Positions 1 through 5,121 of a stretch of DNA of 5,121 bases are shown one piece after another. Made by a program: the position numbers and the translations under genes. Numbering within the stretch: the stretch's first letter is position 1; every line of letters begins with the position of its first letter. Origin of the DNA: an uncultured Dehalococcoidia bacterium (GTDB lineage: Bacteria; Chloroflexota; Dehalococcoidia; Tepidiformales; Tepidiformaceae); assembly GCA_937864275.1 (NCBI GenBank), contig CALMIW010000397.1, positions 1 to 5,121 of the forward strand, in the 5' to 3' direction. The notes beneath the pieces are model-generated. The model was not told the DNA's origin, did not search any database, and saw nothing but the letters and a program-made list of their open reading frames with translations.

Positions 1-13
1 AGTCATGACCCGT

Positions 14-655
14 TCACGCTTTCTTGGCGCCCCACTGTTCCCAGTACGTGACGTCTTCGACAGGCTTGCGGAAGCCGGAGCCGAACTTTCCCTTCGGCCA
101 GCCGACGGGAATAAGCGCGGCGGTCTCGACCGACTCGGGGATGCCGAGGAGTTCGCGGATCTCCTTTTGCCGGCCCCGGTGGACAGTGGTGAGCGCGGTG
201 CCGAGGCCGAGCGCGCGGGCCGCAAGCATCAGGTTCTGCACGGCCGGGTAGATGCTCGAGCCCGACGTGATGTCGCCGTTCCCGGTGAGCGAGCAGGCGA
301 AGATGAGGGCGGGCGCCTCGTGCATGTGCTCCGACAGGTAAGTCGCACTCTTCATCACGCGCTCGTTACTGGCCTTCTCGTCGGGTGGGAGGTTCGCGCC
401 CGCGCCGTAGCCGCCCTCGAGAGCCTTCGACCAGAGTTCGTGATACCAGTCCCGGATCTTGCGCTTCTTCTCCGGGTCGGTGACGACCAACCAGCGCCAG
501 CCCTGGCGGTTGCCGCCGCTGGGGGCGCGCGTCGCCGCCCAGAGGATCTTCCGGATGTACTCGTCGGGCACCGGGTCCGGCTTGAGCCGCCTCATCGCTC
601 GCTGGGTGCCAATCACCTCGAAGAAGTCGTTTTCGATAACGGTCGGCTCGGGCAT
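14..655 (-). CDS. Nitroreductase family protein (FMN-dependent oxidoreductase)
   Basis: This encodes a 213-residue protein of the nitroreductase fold, a family of usually homodimeric cytoplasmic FMN enzymes that use NAD(P)H to reduce nitro compounds, quinones, enones or iodinated substrates. Visible family motifs are TQRAMRRLKPDPVP near residues 17-30 (basic FMN-phosphate contact), APSGGNRQGW at 44-53 (Ser and Asn contacts to flavin), a core helix SIYPAVQNLMLAARALGLG at 134-152, and the C-terminal IPVGWPKGKFG segment near 182-192. The length is typical and no key motif is missing. I chose the ATG at 655 because a GTGGAG Shine-Dalgarno lies 7-8 bases upstream; the in-frame GTG at 664 would add MLT but has that purine run overlapping it. 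The gene diverges from the plus-strand genes. The substrate cannot be inferred. The family call is secure, the specific function is not. Confidence 0.92.
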   Translation of the reverse strand: MPEPTVIENDFFEVIGTQRAMRRLKPDPVPDEYIRKILWAATRAPSGGNRQGWRWLVVTDPEKKRKIRDWYHELWSKALEGGYGAGANLPPDEKASNERVMKSATYLSEHMHEAPALIFACSLTGNGDITSGSSIYPAVQNLMLAARALGLGTALTTVHRGRQKEIRELLGIPESVETAALIPVGWPKGKFGSGFRKPVEDVTYWEQWGAKKA

Positions 656-744
656 GGTCAGCACTCCACGGAGAATGTCGCCTCGGATGCTATACGAAAG
701 GCCGGCCAGGTTCGCGAAACGGGCAGCGTAGAATCGCGGCGAAG
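656..744. promoter_or_regulatory. Divergent intergenic region with weak promoter-like element
   Basis: These 89 bases separate the minus-strand nitroreductase from the plus-strand microprotein, so promoters for either could lie here. The best plus-strand candidate is TGCTATACG (688-696), an extended -10-like element without a recognisable -35. On the opposite strand the same patch reads TATAGC. An 8-bp palindrome TTCGCGAA lies at 711-718 and could be a short operator core, but such palindromes are common by chance in GC-rich DNA. This is a weak call based only on motif resemblance. Confidence 0.2.
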
Positions 745-891
745 ATGCCCCCGCCCGTCTACCGTCCGCGCCGCCGGAGTACGCGCTTTCACCGCATCAT
801 GAGCGGCGCGAGCGCGGGCTGCACCGCGTTCCTGCTTGGCGCGCTCGGCCTGGGCATCCTGCTCTTCGCCCTCGACCTGCGCGGGAACTGA
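745..891 (+). CDS. Putative 48-residue single-pass membrane microprotein
   Basis: This short frame encodes 48 residues that I do not recognise. The N-terminus is strongly basic and proline-rich (MPPPVYRPRRRSTRFHR). It is followed by an uninterrupted small/hydrophobic stretch, roughly residues 20-43 (core CTAFLLGALGLGILLFAL), and a short polar tail DLRGN. A basic N-terminus before one hydrophobic helix predicts an inner-membrane anchor with its N-terminus in the cytoplasm. Nearly all codons end in G or C, as in the certain genes around it. The weak points are its size, the lack of a clear Shine-Dalgarno (GCGAAG abuts the ATG), and the possibility of an internal start at ATG 799. Its TGA stop (889-891) lies inside the -35 element of the CoA-transferase promoter, 31 bases before that gene's ATG. 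The function is unknown. Confidence 0.5.
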   Translation: MPPPVYRPRRRSTRFHRIMSGASAGCTAFLLGALGLGILLFALDLRGN

Positions 892-915
892 CAGTGGGGA
901 GGCAGTCCCTATAAT
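888..915 (+). promoter_or_regulatory. Near-consensus sigma-70-type promoter for the CoA-transferase pair
   Basis: CTGACA (888-893, five of six matches to TTGACA) and a perfect TATAAT (910-915) are separated by 16 bases. The usual 6-8 base distance from the -10 puts the transcription start at about 922-924, that is, at or next to the ATG at 923. The purine run GGGGAGG (896-902) lies in the spacer, 20 bases before the ATG, too far to be a ribosome-binding site and probably not even transcribed. The expected product is a leaderless mRNA. The motifs are seen directly; activity is inferred. Confidence 0.65.
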
Positions 916-922
916 CCGCGCC

Positions 923-2107
923 ATGCCAGACCTGCCGCTTTCTGGAATTCGCGTATGCGACCTCACCTGGATCATCGCCGGGCCAACGGCGACCCGCGTG
1001 CTCGCCGACTTCGGGGCCGATGTGATCCGGGTCGAACACCAGCAGGCTGTCGACCCGATCCGCTTCGGCCGGCCGATCCACGGCGAACGCAGCACGCTGA
1101 ACAACTCCGGGTTCTTCAACTACTTCAACCGGAACAAGCGCAGCATGCTGCTGAACGTCCGCCACCCGCTGGGGATGGAGTTGCTGCATCGGCTCATCGC
1201 GCTTTCGGACGTGGTCATCGAGAACTTCTCGAGCGGCGTGCTCGATTCGTGGGAGCTTTCGTACGAGGCGCAAAAGGCGATCAACCCGGGGATCATCTAC
1301 TGCTCGATCTCCGGCTTCGGGCACAGCGGCCGGGACAAGCACTTCACCACCTGGGGGCCAACGGCGCAGGCGCTGAGCGGGCTCACGCTGATGTCGGGAC
1401 TGCCCGGCAAGCCGCCTGCCGGCTGGGGTTACAGCTACATGGACCACACGGCCGGCTATTACGGTGCGATCGCCATCCTGATGGCGCTGCACCACCGGAA
1501 CCGCACGGGCGAAGGCCAGCACATCGACATCTCGCAGGTGGAGGCCGGCATGGTGCTCACGGGGCCGGCCGTGCTCGACTACACCGTCAACGGCCGGTCC
1601 TGGCGCCGCGATGGCATGCCACCCGGGGACGACCGCTGGCTCGCCATCGCCGTACGAAACGACGCCGAATGGCAGGCGATGCTGCGGGCAATGGGAGAGC
1701 CTGCCTGGGCGACCGACCCCGGGTTCGCCACGAATGCGGGCCGGCTCGCCAACCAGGACGAACTGGACGCTCGGATTGCCGACTGGACGTCGACACGCCA
1801 GGACTACGCCCTCATGGAGCTGCTTCAGGCCGCGGGCGTGCCCGCCGGGGTGTGCCAGTCGCCGGGCGACCGGTTCCAGAGAGACGAGCAGTTCCGGGCA
1901 CGCAACTGGTGGACGGCGATGCCTCACGCGGAACTCGGCGAGGTGAGCGAATTCGATGGCGTGACTCCGCGCCTTGCGGCGACCCCGGGGACAACCCGGA
2001 CGGCGAGCCCACTCCTGGGAGCGCACACGCGCGAGGTGACGACCGACCTGCTGGGGCTGTCCGAAGACGAGTTTGCCGAGTACCAGGAGATGGGGGTGTT
2101 CATGTGA
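923..2107 (+). CDS. CaiB/BaiF (family III) CoA-transferase, canonical Asp present
   Basis: This 394-residue protein belongs to the family III CoA-transferases, which move CoA between acyl-CoA donors and carboxylic acids through a mixed anhydride on a catalytic Asp. The N-terminal block GIRVCDLTWIIAGPTA and LADFGADVIRVE (residues 8-38) is followed by NRNKRSMLLNV (69-79), DVVIENFSSGVLD (96-108), and ISGFGHSG (129-136). The catalytic region YMDHTAGYYGAIAILMAL (172-189) supplies Asp174, and RNRTGEGQHIDIS follows at 192-204. The length is typical or slightly short. After VNGRSWRRDG (222-231) the chain passes directly to GDDRWLAIAV, omitting the GN...APHGVY-type segment I expect there. I start at ATG 923; the frame is open further upstream, but only from a TTG at 836 inside the microprotein gene. 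The last codons overlap the next gene. Substrate unknown; the names formyl-CoA, carnitine or racemase-type are not justified. Confidence 0.94.
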   Translation: MPDLPLSGIRVCDLTWIIAGPTATRVLADFGADVIRVEHQQAVDPIRFGRPIHGERSTLNNSGFFNYFNRNKRSMLLNVRHPLGMELLHRLIALSDVVIENFSSGVLDSWELSYEAQKAINPGIIYCSISGFGHSGRDKHFTTWGPTAQALSGLTLMSGLPGKPPAGWGYSYMDHTAGYYGAIAILMALHHRNRTGEGQHIDISQVEAGMVLTGPAVLDYTVNGRSWRRDGMPPGDDRWLAIAVRNDAEWQAMLRAMGEPAWATDPGFATNAGRLANQDELDARIADWTSTRQDYALMELLQAAGVPAGVCQSPGDRFQRDEQFRARNWWTAMPHAELGEVSEFDGVTPRLAATPGTTRTASPLLGAHTREVTTDLLGLSEDEFAEYQEMGVFM

Positions 2108-3312
2108 GCGGGCCGCTGACGGGCTTGCGGGTGGTCGAATACACCGGTGTGCTCGGGCAGCTCGCGGGGAAGTTGCTCGCCGACATGGGCGCCGACGTGG
2201 TCAAGGTCGAGCCGCCGGGCGGTTCGGAGGCGCGCTCAGTCGGCCCCTTTGTCGACGACGAACCAGGCCCAAACCGGTCGCTGAACTTCTGGTACCACAA
2301 CACGAACAAGCGCTCCGTGGTGGTCGACCTGTCAACCGCCGACGGGGCTGCCGCCTGGAAGTCCCTCGTTGACCGTGCCGACCTCGTCATCGAGGACGGG
2401 ATGCCGGGCGCCCTCGATGCGAATGGTCTCGGCCACGCGTCGCTCCTCCCGTCGCACCCCTCGCTGATCTGGTGTTCGATCACGCCGTTCGGTCAGACGG
2501 GCCCCTGGGCGCATTACCGGGCGACGGACATGGTCGGGCTCGCCCTGGGCGGGCCGATGATGATGAATGGCTACGACCCGGAGGACGCAGCGGGGGCGCC
2601 GCCGATCCGCGGCCACGGCGACCAGGGCTACAACACTGCCTGCCACTACGCCGTGCAGGGCATCCTGGCGGCGCTGCTCTACCGCGACAGGACCGGCACC
2701 GGCCAGCACATCGACGCCTCGATGCATGAAGCCTGCAGCAGCACCACGGAGGTGGGCCTGCCCTACTGGTTCACCCAGCGGACGAACGTGATCCGCCAGA
2801 CTGGCCGGCACGCGGCCGCCCAGCGAACCGAGTCCTGGCTGCACATGGCCAACGACGGCCGTTACGCGCTCATCTTCGGCGTGGGCCGTGACAACGCGAG
2901 CTGGAAGCGCATCAAACAGTGGTTCCAGGCCGACGGCTTCGGCATGCAACTCGACGAGCCACGGTTCGATGAGCCGGCCGCGCGGCAACCGGGACGCGGA
3001 TCCCCGGAAGCGCAGGAGATGATGAACGAGCTTTCGGCGTTCATCGCCGCGCACTCCGCCGACGAGGTCTATCGCGGTGGGCAAGAGCGGCGCCAGTCCT
3101 GGGGCGTCGTCCGCGCGCCTTCGGAAGCGCTGGAGGACCCGCACTGGGAAGACCGCGGCTTCTGGGCCGAGGTCACGGGAGAAGGGCGCGAGGAGCCAGT
3201 CAGGATGCCCGGTGCGCCGTACGCGTTCAGCGCCACTCCATGGGAACTGCGGCGGCCCGCGCCCCGGCTGGGCGAGCACACCGGCGAAGTGCTCAGCGAA
3301 TGGCTCGGGTAG
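2104..3312 (+). CDS. Second CaiB/BaiF family CoA-transferase, divergent active site
   Basis: This encodes 402 residues of a family III CoA-transferase from a different subgroup than its upstream neighbour. Conserved blocks are LTGLRVVEYTG (5-15), KLLADMGADVVKVEPPGG (23-40), NTNKRSVVVDL (66-76), ADLVIEDGMPGALD (92-105), SITPFGQTGPW (125-135), and GILAALLYRDRTGTGQHID (186-204). Near the C-terminus WGVVRAPSEALEDPHW (333-348) is the usual acceptor-domain motif. In the catalytic helix the sequence is GDQGYNTACHYAVQ (172-185). Aligned without gaps to the upstream protein, Tyr176 occupies the place of its catalytic Asp174, with Asp173 three residues earlier. The start is GTG 2104, overlapping the upstream stop as GTGA; the purine runs AGGAG (2085-2089) and GGGGG (2092-2096) could bind ribosomes. 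Tight coupling suggests an obligate partner or stoichiometric co-production. The apparent opening of this frame back to 955 is a GC-driven shadow. Confidence 0.94.
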   Translation: MSGPLTGLRVVEYTGVLGQLAGKLLADMGADVVKVEPPGGSEARSVGPFVDDEPGPNRSLNFWYHNTNKRSVVVDLSTADGAAAWKSLVDRADLVIEDGMPGALDANGLGHASLLPSHPSLIWCSITPFGQTGPWAHYRATDMVGLALGGPMMMNGYDPEDAAGAPPIRGHGDQGYNTACHYAVQGILAALLYRDRTGTGQHIDASMHEACSSTTEVGLPYWFTQRTNVIRQTGRHAAAQRTESWLHMANDGRYALIFGVGRDNASWKRIKQWFQADGFGMQLDEPRFDEPAARQPGRGSPEAQEMMNELSAFIAAHSADEVYRGGQERRQSWGVVRAPSEALEDPHWEDRGFWAEVTGEGREEPVRMPGAPYAFSATPWELRRPAPRLGEHTGEVLSEWLG

Positions 3313-3438
3313 GGTCCCGGCACGGAAACACGCCCTTCATCGGCGGGTAACGGTCCGTTCATCTCGGTGGGGCATGGTATCCGCATCGGGACTCCAGACC
3401 CGTGCAGCAAACCCTCTTCCCCTCCGGGTATCGCTGCT

Positions 3439-3477
3439 GGCGTGGGTCCGCCTCTGCTGTCCCGGCGGACCCACGCC
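3439..3477 (+). terminator. Perfect 14-bp hairpin after the CoA-transferase pair
   Basis: GGCGTGGGTCCGCC (3439-3452) and GGCGGACCCACGCC (3464-3477) are exact reverse complements around an 11-base loop. The structure ends at CAATTTCCTT, a weak T-rich run rather than a classical T tract. It lies 126 bases after the stop at 3312, with no other gene between, so it most likely ends or protects the CoA-transferase transcript. The 3313-3438 stretch before it holds nothing I can name. A cis-acting role as an mRNA 3' stabiliser or a protein-binding inverted repeat is the alternative. Confidence 0.5.
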
Positions 3478-3494
3478 CAATTTCCTTCGCGTGC

Positions 3495-3524
3495 TTCCTA
3501 TCTCTTTCTGAAATGCTGTAACAT
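3495..3524 (+). promoter_or_regulatory. Weak promoter-like patch before the methyltransferase
   Basis: The region 3479-3525 is noticeably richer in A and T than the rest of the window. TAACAT (3519-3524) is a fair -10 candidate (first, second, fifth and sixth bases match), with only a poor -35-like TTCCTA at 3495-3500, 18 bases upstream. Transcription would begin near 3531 and give a leader of about 60 bases. The position between a terminator-like hairpin and the leader supports a promoter here, but the exact element is uncertain. Confidence 0.25.
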
Positions 3525-3544
3525 CCCCCATCCTTCTTCGACAT

Positions 3545-3584
3545 AGGAGGACCGGGCCAAGCAGGCCCGAGCACCAAGGAGGAG
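3545..3584 (+). promoter_or_regulatory. Structured leader with two Shine-Dalgarno-like elements
   Basis: AGGAGG (3545-3550) is followed by a 6-bp hairpin, CGGGCC (3553-3558), loop AAGCA, GGCCCG (3564-3569), and then AAGGAGGAG (3576-3584). The second purine run ends 7 bases before the ATG at 3592 and is the real ribosome-binding site. The first has no start codon at a usable distance; the hairpin brings it closer to the ATG in space and may make it a standby site. No known riboswitch is recognised. The elements are seen directly; the regulatory reading is inference. Confidence 0.4.
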
Positions 3585-3591
3585 AAACACA

Positions 3592-4671
3592 ATGACCACA
3601 GAAGCTCCCTTGCTCAATGCTGAAAAGGTCGAGGCGACGGCGAACGCGGCATTCGGCTACCTCGGAGGCGCCGTCATCGCAACGACGATCTGGCTCGGCG
3701 ACGAACTGGGCCTCTACCGGGCCATGCGTGGCGCCGGCCCCCTCACCACGCATGAGGTCGCGAAGATGGCCGGTCTTCACGAACGCTGGGTGCGCGAATG
3801 GCTCCAGGGCCAGGCTGCCGCGGGACTGATCGACTACGCCGCCGGAAGGTTCGAACTCTCGCCGGAGGCGGCGCTGGTGCTCGCCGACGAAGAGAACCCC
3901 GCGTCGGCGATCGGCGGGTTCGCCGACCTTCCCGAACAATTCAGAGGAGCGGCCAAACTGCCCGGCTCCTTCCGTTCTGGACTCGGCCATCCTTACGACG
4001 ACGGCGGCGAGGCGGTCGCCCGTGGTGTGGAGCGAATGTTCGCGCCCTGGCACAAGACCATGCTGACGACGACAGCGCTCCCATCGCTCGACGGCGTGGT
4101 GGAGCGGCTGGAGGCCGGCGCTTCGGTCGCCGACGTCGGCTGCGGGGCGGGTGTCGCAGCAGTGACCGTGGCGCGCGCATTTCCGAAGTCGCAGGTGCAC
4201 GGGTTCGACAATTCAAAGTTCGCCCTCGCGCGGGCCGAGGCGAACATCGCCGCGGCCGGGGCGAAGAACGTCCAACTCCACAACCCGGATAGCGGAGACG
4301 GACTGCCTGGTGCTCCGACGTTCGACCTCGTCATGACGCTCGACTGTCTCCACGACATGACGCGCCCGGACATCGTGGCCCGGGCGATCCGCAAGTCGAT
4401 CAGGCCGGATGGCACCTGGTTCATCGTCGACATTGAATGCGGCGACTTTGAGCAAAACCTTCAGAACCCGCTCGGCGGCATGATGTACGGCTTTTCGATG
4501 ATGACTTGCATGTCTTCATCGGCATCGACACCCGACGGGCTCGCCCTCGGCACCGTGGGCCTTCCCGAGTCGAAGATGCGGGAACTCGTCCTGAACGCGG
4601 GATTCTCTTCGTTCGAACGGGTCGCCGGGCTGGAACACCCATTCAACGCGTATTACGTCGCGCGGCCGTAG
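3592..4671 (+). CDS. SAM-dependent methyltransferase with N-terminal winged helix (Rv2258c-like)
   Basis: This 359-residue cytoplasmic protein transfers a methyl group from S-adenosylmethionine to an unknown acceptor. Residues 15-100 form the helix-rich/winged-helix region seen in small-molecule methyltransferases of the Rv2258c type: ATTIWLGDELGLYRAM, then TTHEVAKMAGLHERWVREWL and an AAGLIDYAAGRFELSPEA wing. That domain usually serves dimerisation and substrate capping rather than DNA binding. The Rossmann domain begins near 176 with motif I VADVGCGAGVAAVTVA (179-194), an acidic motif II VHGFD (202-206), FDLVMTLDCLHDMTRP (244-259) and IRPDGTWFIVDIE (270-282). The C-terminal part 296-325 (MMYGFSMMTCMSSS and following) is typical of the active-site lid of this subfamily. 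The ATG start has an excellent AAGGAGGAG upstream. The gene stands alone between two hairpins, so it is probably monocistronic and not obviously tied to the CoA-transferases. Substrate unknown. Confidence 0.93.
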   Translation: MTTEAPLLNAEKVEATANAAFGYLGGAVIATTIWLGDELGLYRAMRGAGPLTTHEVAKMAGLHERWVREWLQGQAAAGLIDYAAGRFELSPEAALVLADEENPASAIGGFADLPEQFRGAAKLPGSFRSGLGHPYDDGGEAVARGVERMFAPWHKTMLTTTALPSLDGVVERLEAGASVADVGCGAGVAAVTVARAFPKSQVHGFDNSKFALARAEANIAAAGAKNVQLHNPDSGDGLPGAPTFDLVMTLDCLHDMTRPDIVARAIRKSIRPDGTWFIVDIECGDFEQNLQNPLGGMMYGFSMMTCMSSSASTPDGLALGTVGLPESKMRELVLNAGFSSFERVAGLEHPFNAYYVARP

Positions 4672-4697
4672 CTGGAGTAAATTCTTGCGTGAATCTT

Positions 4698-4731
4698 GGC
4701 TGCCGGGGGCTGACCACAGCCCCCGGCAGTC
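4698..4731 (+). terminator. Strong hairpin after the methyltransferase
   Basis: CTGCCGGGGGCTG (4700-4712) pairs perfectly with CAGCCCCCGGCAG (4717-4729) around the four-base loop ACCA. A G-T wobble and one more G-C pair extend the stem to 4698-4731. It starts 26 bases after the stop codon at 4669-4671 and is followed by CTATCTTCG, only moderately T-rich. Its position and strength fit an intrinsic terminator or a 3'-end stabiliser for the methyltransferase mRNA. Confidence 0.65.
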
Positions 4732-4822
4732 CTATCTTCGAAGGCGGGGCGAAACATGCACTTCATGACGCCGACATCCCCGTGTCACCGAGGCGCTTGA
4801 AGATCTGGCAGGGGTGATCCAG

Positions 4823-5008
4823 ATGGCAGTCGCAGTACGTCTTCCCGGTAACGCATCGATGTATGAACTCCTTCGCACGGGCCACGGCTCCATGAAGAGC
4901 CTGTCGAAAGTCGGCCTGTCTCGCGAAGACCTCGACCTGCGGGTGCAGGAGGCCGCGCGCCGAACCGGACTTCCGGTCGACGCGCTGACCGAACGCCTCG
5001 AAGCCTGA
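4823..5008 (+). CDS. Small helical protein, DUF1858-like without cysteines
   Basis: This encodes 61 residues with the codon pattern of a real gene in this genome. The likely layout is a short beta/loop start (MAVAVRLPGNASMYELL), then SMKSLSKVGL near 24-33, EDLDLRVQEAARRTGLP at 36-52, and an ending VDALTERLEA. The order 'xxLL...GL..LDLxxxEAARxxGLxVDALxxxLxA' resembles the DUF1858 domain, a small helical module found alone or fused to ScdA/Ric-type and hybrid-cluster proteins, but the CxxC-like cysteine pair common there is absent; this protein has no cysteine. I chose ATG 4823, which has AGGGG (4810-4814) at an 8-base spacing; GTG 4814 would add three residues. A separate promoter was not found; the upstream gene ends in a hairpin 91 bases before this start. 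No transmembrane segment is visible. The coding call is fairly good, the domain likeness is from memory and tentative. Confidence 0.65.
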   Translation: MAVAVRLPGNASMYELLRTGHGSMKSLSKVGLSREDLDLRVQEAARRTGLPVDALTERLEA

Positions 5009-5121
5009 GCCCGGAGCGTTCCCGGAGTGCCTGATTGAAGGCCCGTCGCTGAACAACAGCACGTCGCCCACTGGTAACTGCGCGTTTCGCGCGGGTGTCT
5101 CCTGCGAGCTGTTCGCTATTG
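5009..5121. other. Terminal stretch with no supported gene
   Basis: After the last stop codon I find no start codon with a ribosome-binding site. One plus-strand frame from 4989 to the window edge stays open (reads IEGPSLNNSTSPTGN from 5034) but has no ATG, GTG or TTG start, and a minus-strand frame is open through the edge and overlaps the small gene. A 7-bp stem with loop TTT lies at 5078-5094 (core GCGCG/CGCGC), without a T tract. It is probably intergenic or the edge of a gene lying outside the window. Confidence 0.3.

Noticed and set aside
1..6. A possible minus-strand ATG (complement of 4-6), 7 bases after the nitroreductase stop, as the start of a downstream gene.
   Set aside because: Only two codons are visible and there is no good Shine-Dalgarno, so a gene cannot be supported.
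711..718. The palindrome TTCGCGAA as an operator.
   Set aside because: It is only 8 bp long, without flanking symmetry, and frequent by chance in such DNA.
836..922. An extended N-terminus of the first CoA-transferase from TTG 836.
   Set aside because: The added residues show no conservation with the family, which begins near PLSGIRV; the stretch overlaps the microprotein and contains the promoter.
797..2026. A 409-codon minus-strand frame opposite the first CoA-transferase.
   Set aside because: The product is Arg/Pro/Val/His-rich with no family motif, as expected for the complement of a GC-rich gene.
955..3312. A 785-codon open frame suggesting a fused double CoA-transferase.
   Set aside because: Its first 380 or so codons lie antiphase to the well-conserved first CoA-transferase and give an Arg/Gly/His-rich nonsense product; real homology begins exactly at GTG 2104.
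3374..3511. A 45-codon frame MVSASGLQTRAANPL... in the gap before the methyltransferase.
   Set aside because: It runs through the perfect hairpin at 3439-3477, has no Shine-Dalgarno, and its third-position pattern is unlike the real genes.
5078..5094. A short GC stem with loop TTT as a terminator of the small gene.
   Set aside because: No T run follows on either strand and it lies 70 bases beyond the stop; simple GCGC composition can explain it.
4763..5121. A minus-strand frame open from the window edge over the small protein gene.
   Set aside because: It is opposite a plus-strand gene with better codon pattern and a ribosome-binding site, and shows no recognisable motif; only the part beyond 5009 remains undecided.

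Overview
This is a compact, GC-rich bacterial stretch in which sense codons strongly favour G or C in the third position. I cannot name the organism from sequence alone. Family III CoA-transferases, a nitroreductase, an Rv2258c-like methyltransferase and a probable leaderless transcript together suit a high-GC Chloroflexota or Actinomycetota-type genome; this is inference. I see no phage, transposon, CRISPR, rRNA or tRNA signature.

Layout. A nitroreductase-family flavoenzyme is on the minus strand (14-655). Across a short divergent intergenic region, on the plus strand, lies a 48-residue putative membrane microprotein (745-891). Its stop codon overlaps the -35 element of a near-consensus sigma-70-type promoter (888-915). 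That promoter is placed so that transcription should begin at or next to the ATG of the first CoA-transferase (923-2107), giving a leaderless mRNA. The stop of this gene overlaps the GTG start of a second, clearly different CoA-transferase (2104-3312) by four bases, so the two are very likely translationally coupled.

A 279-base gap follows, with a perfect 14-bp hairpin (3439-3477), an AT-richer promoter-like patch and a structured leader with a strong Shine-Dalgarno. It leads into an S-adenosylmethionine-dependent methyltransferase with an N-terminal winged-helix domain (3592-4671). A second strong hairpin (4698-4731) follows that gene. A small protein of about 61 residues resembling a DUF1858-like helical domain (4823-5008) and 113 bases with no convincing gene close the window.

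How the genes work together. The two CoA-transferases look like one functional unit, either two subunits of a heteromeric enzyme or two consecutive activities on related acids. The first keeps the family's nucleophilic Asp (Asp174). The second has Tyr at the equivalent place by my hand alignment, with an Asp three residues earlier. The substrate cannot be read from the sequence. The methyltransferase appears to be a separate transcription unit. Nothing here amounts to a demonstrable new system. The points most worth a second look are the asymmetric CoA-transferase pair, its leaderless promoter, and the microprotein beside it.
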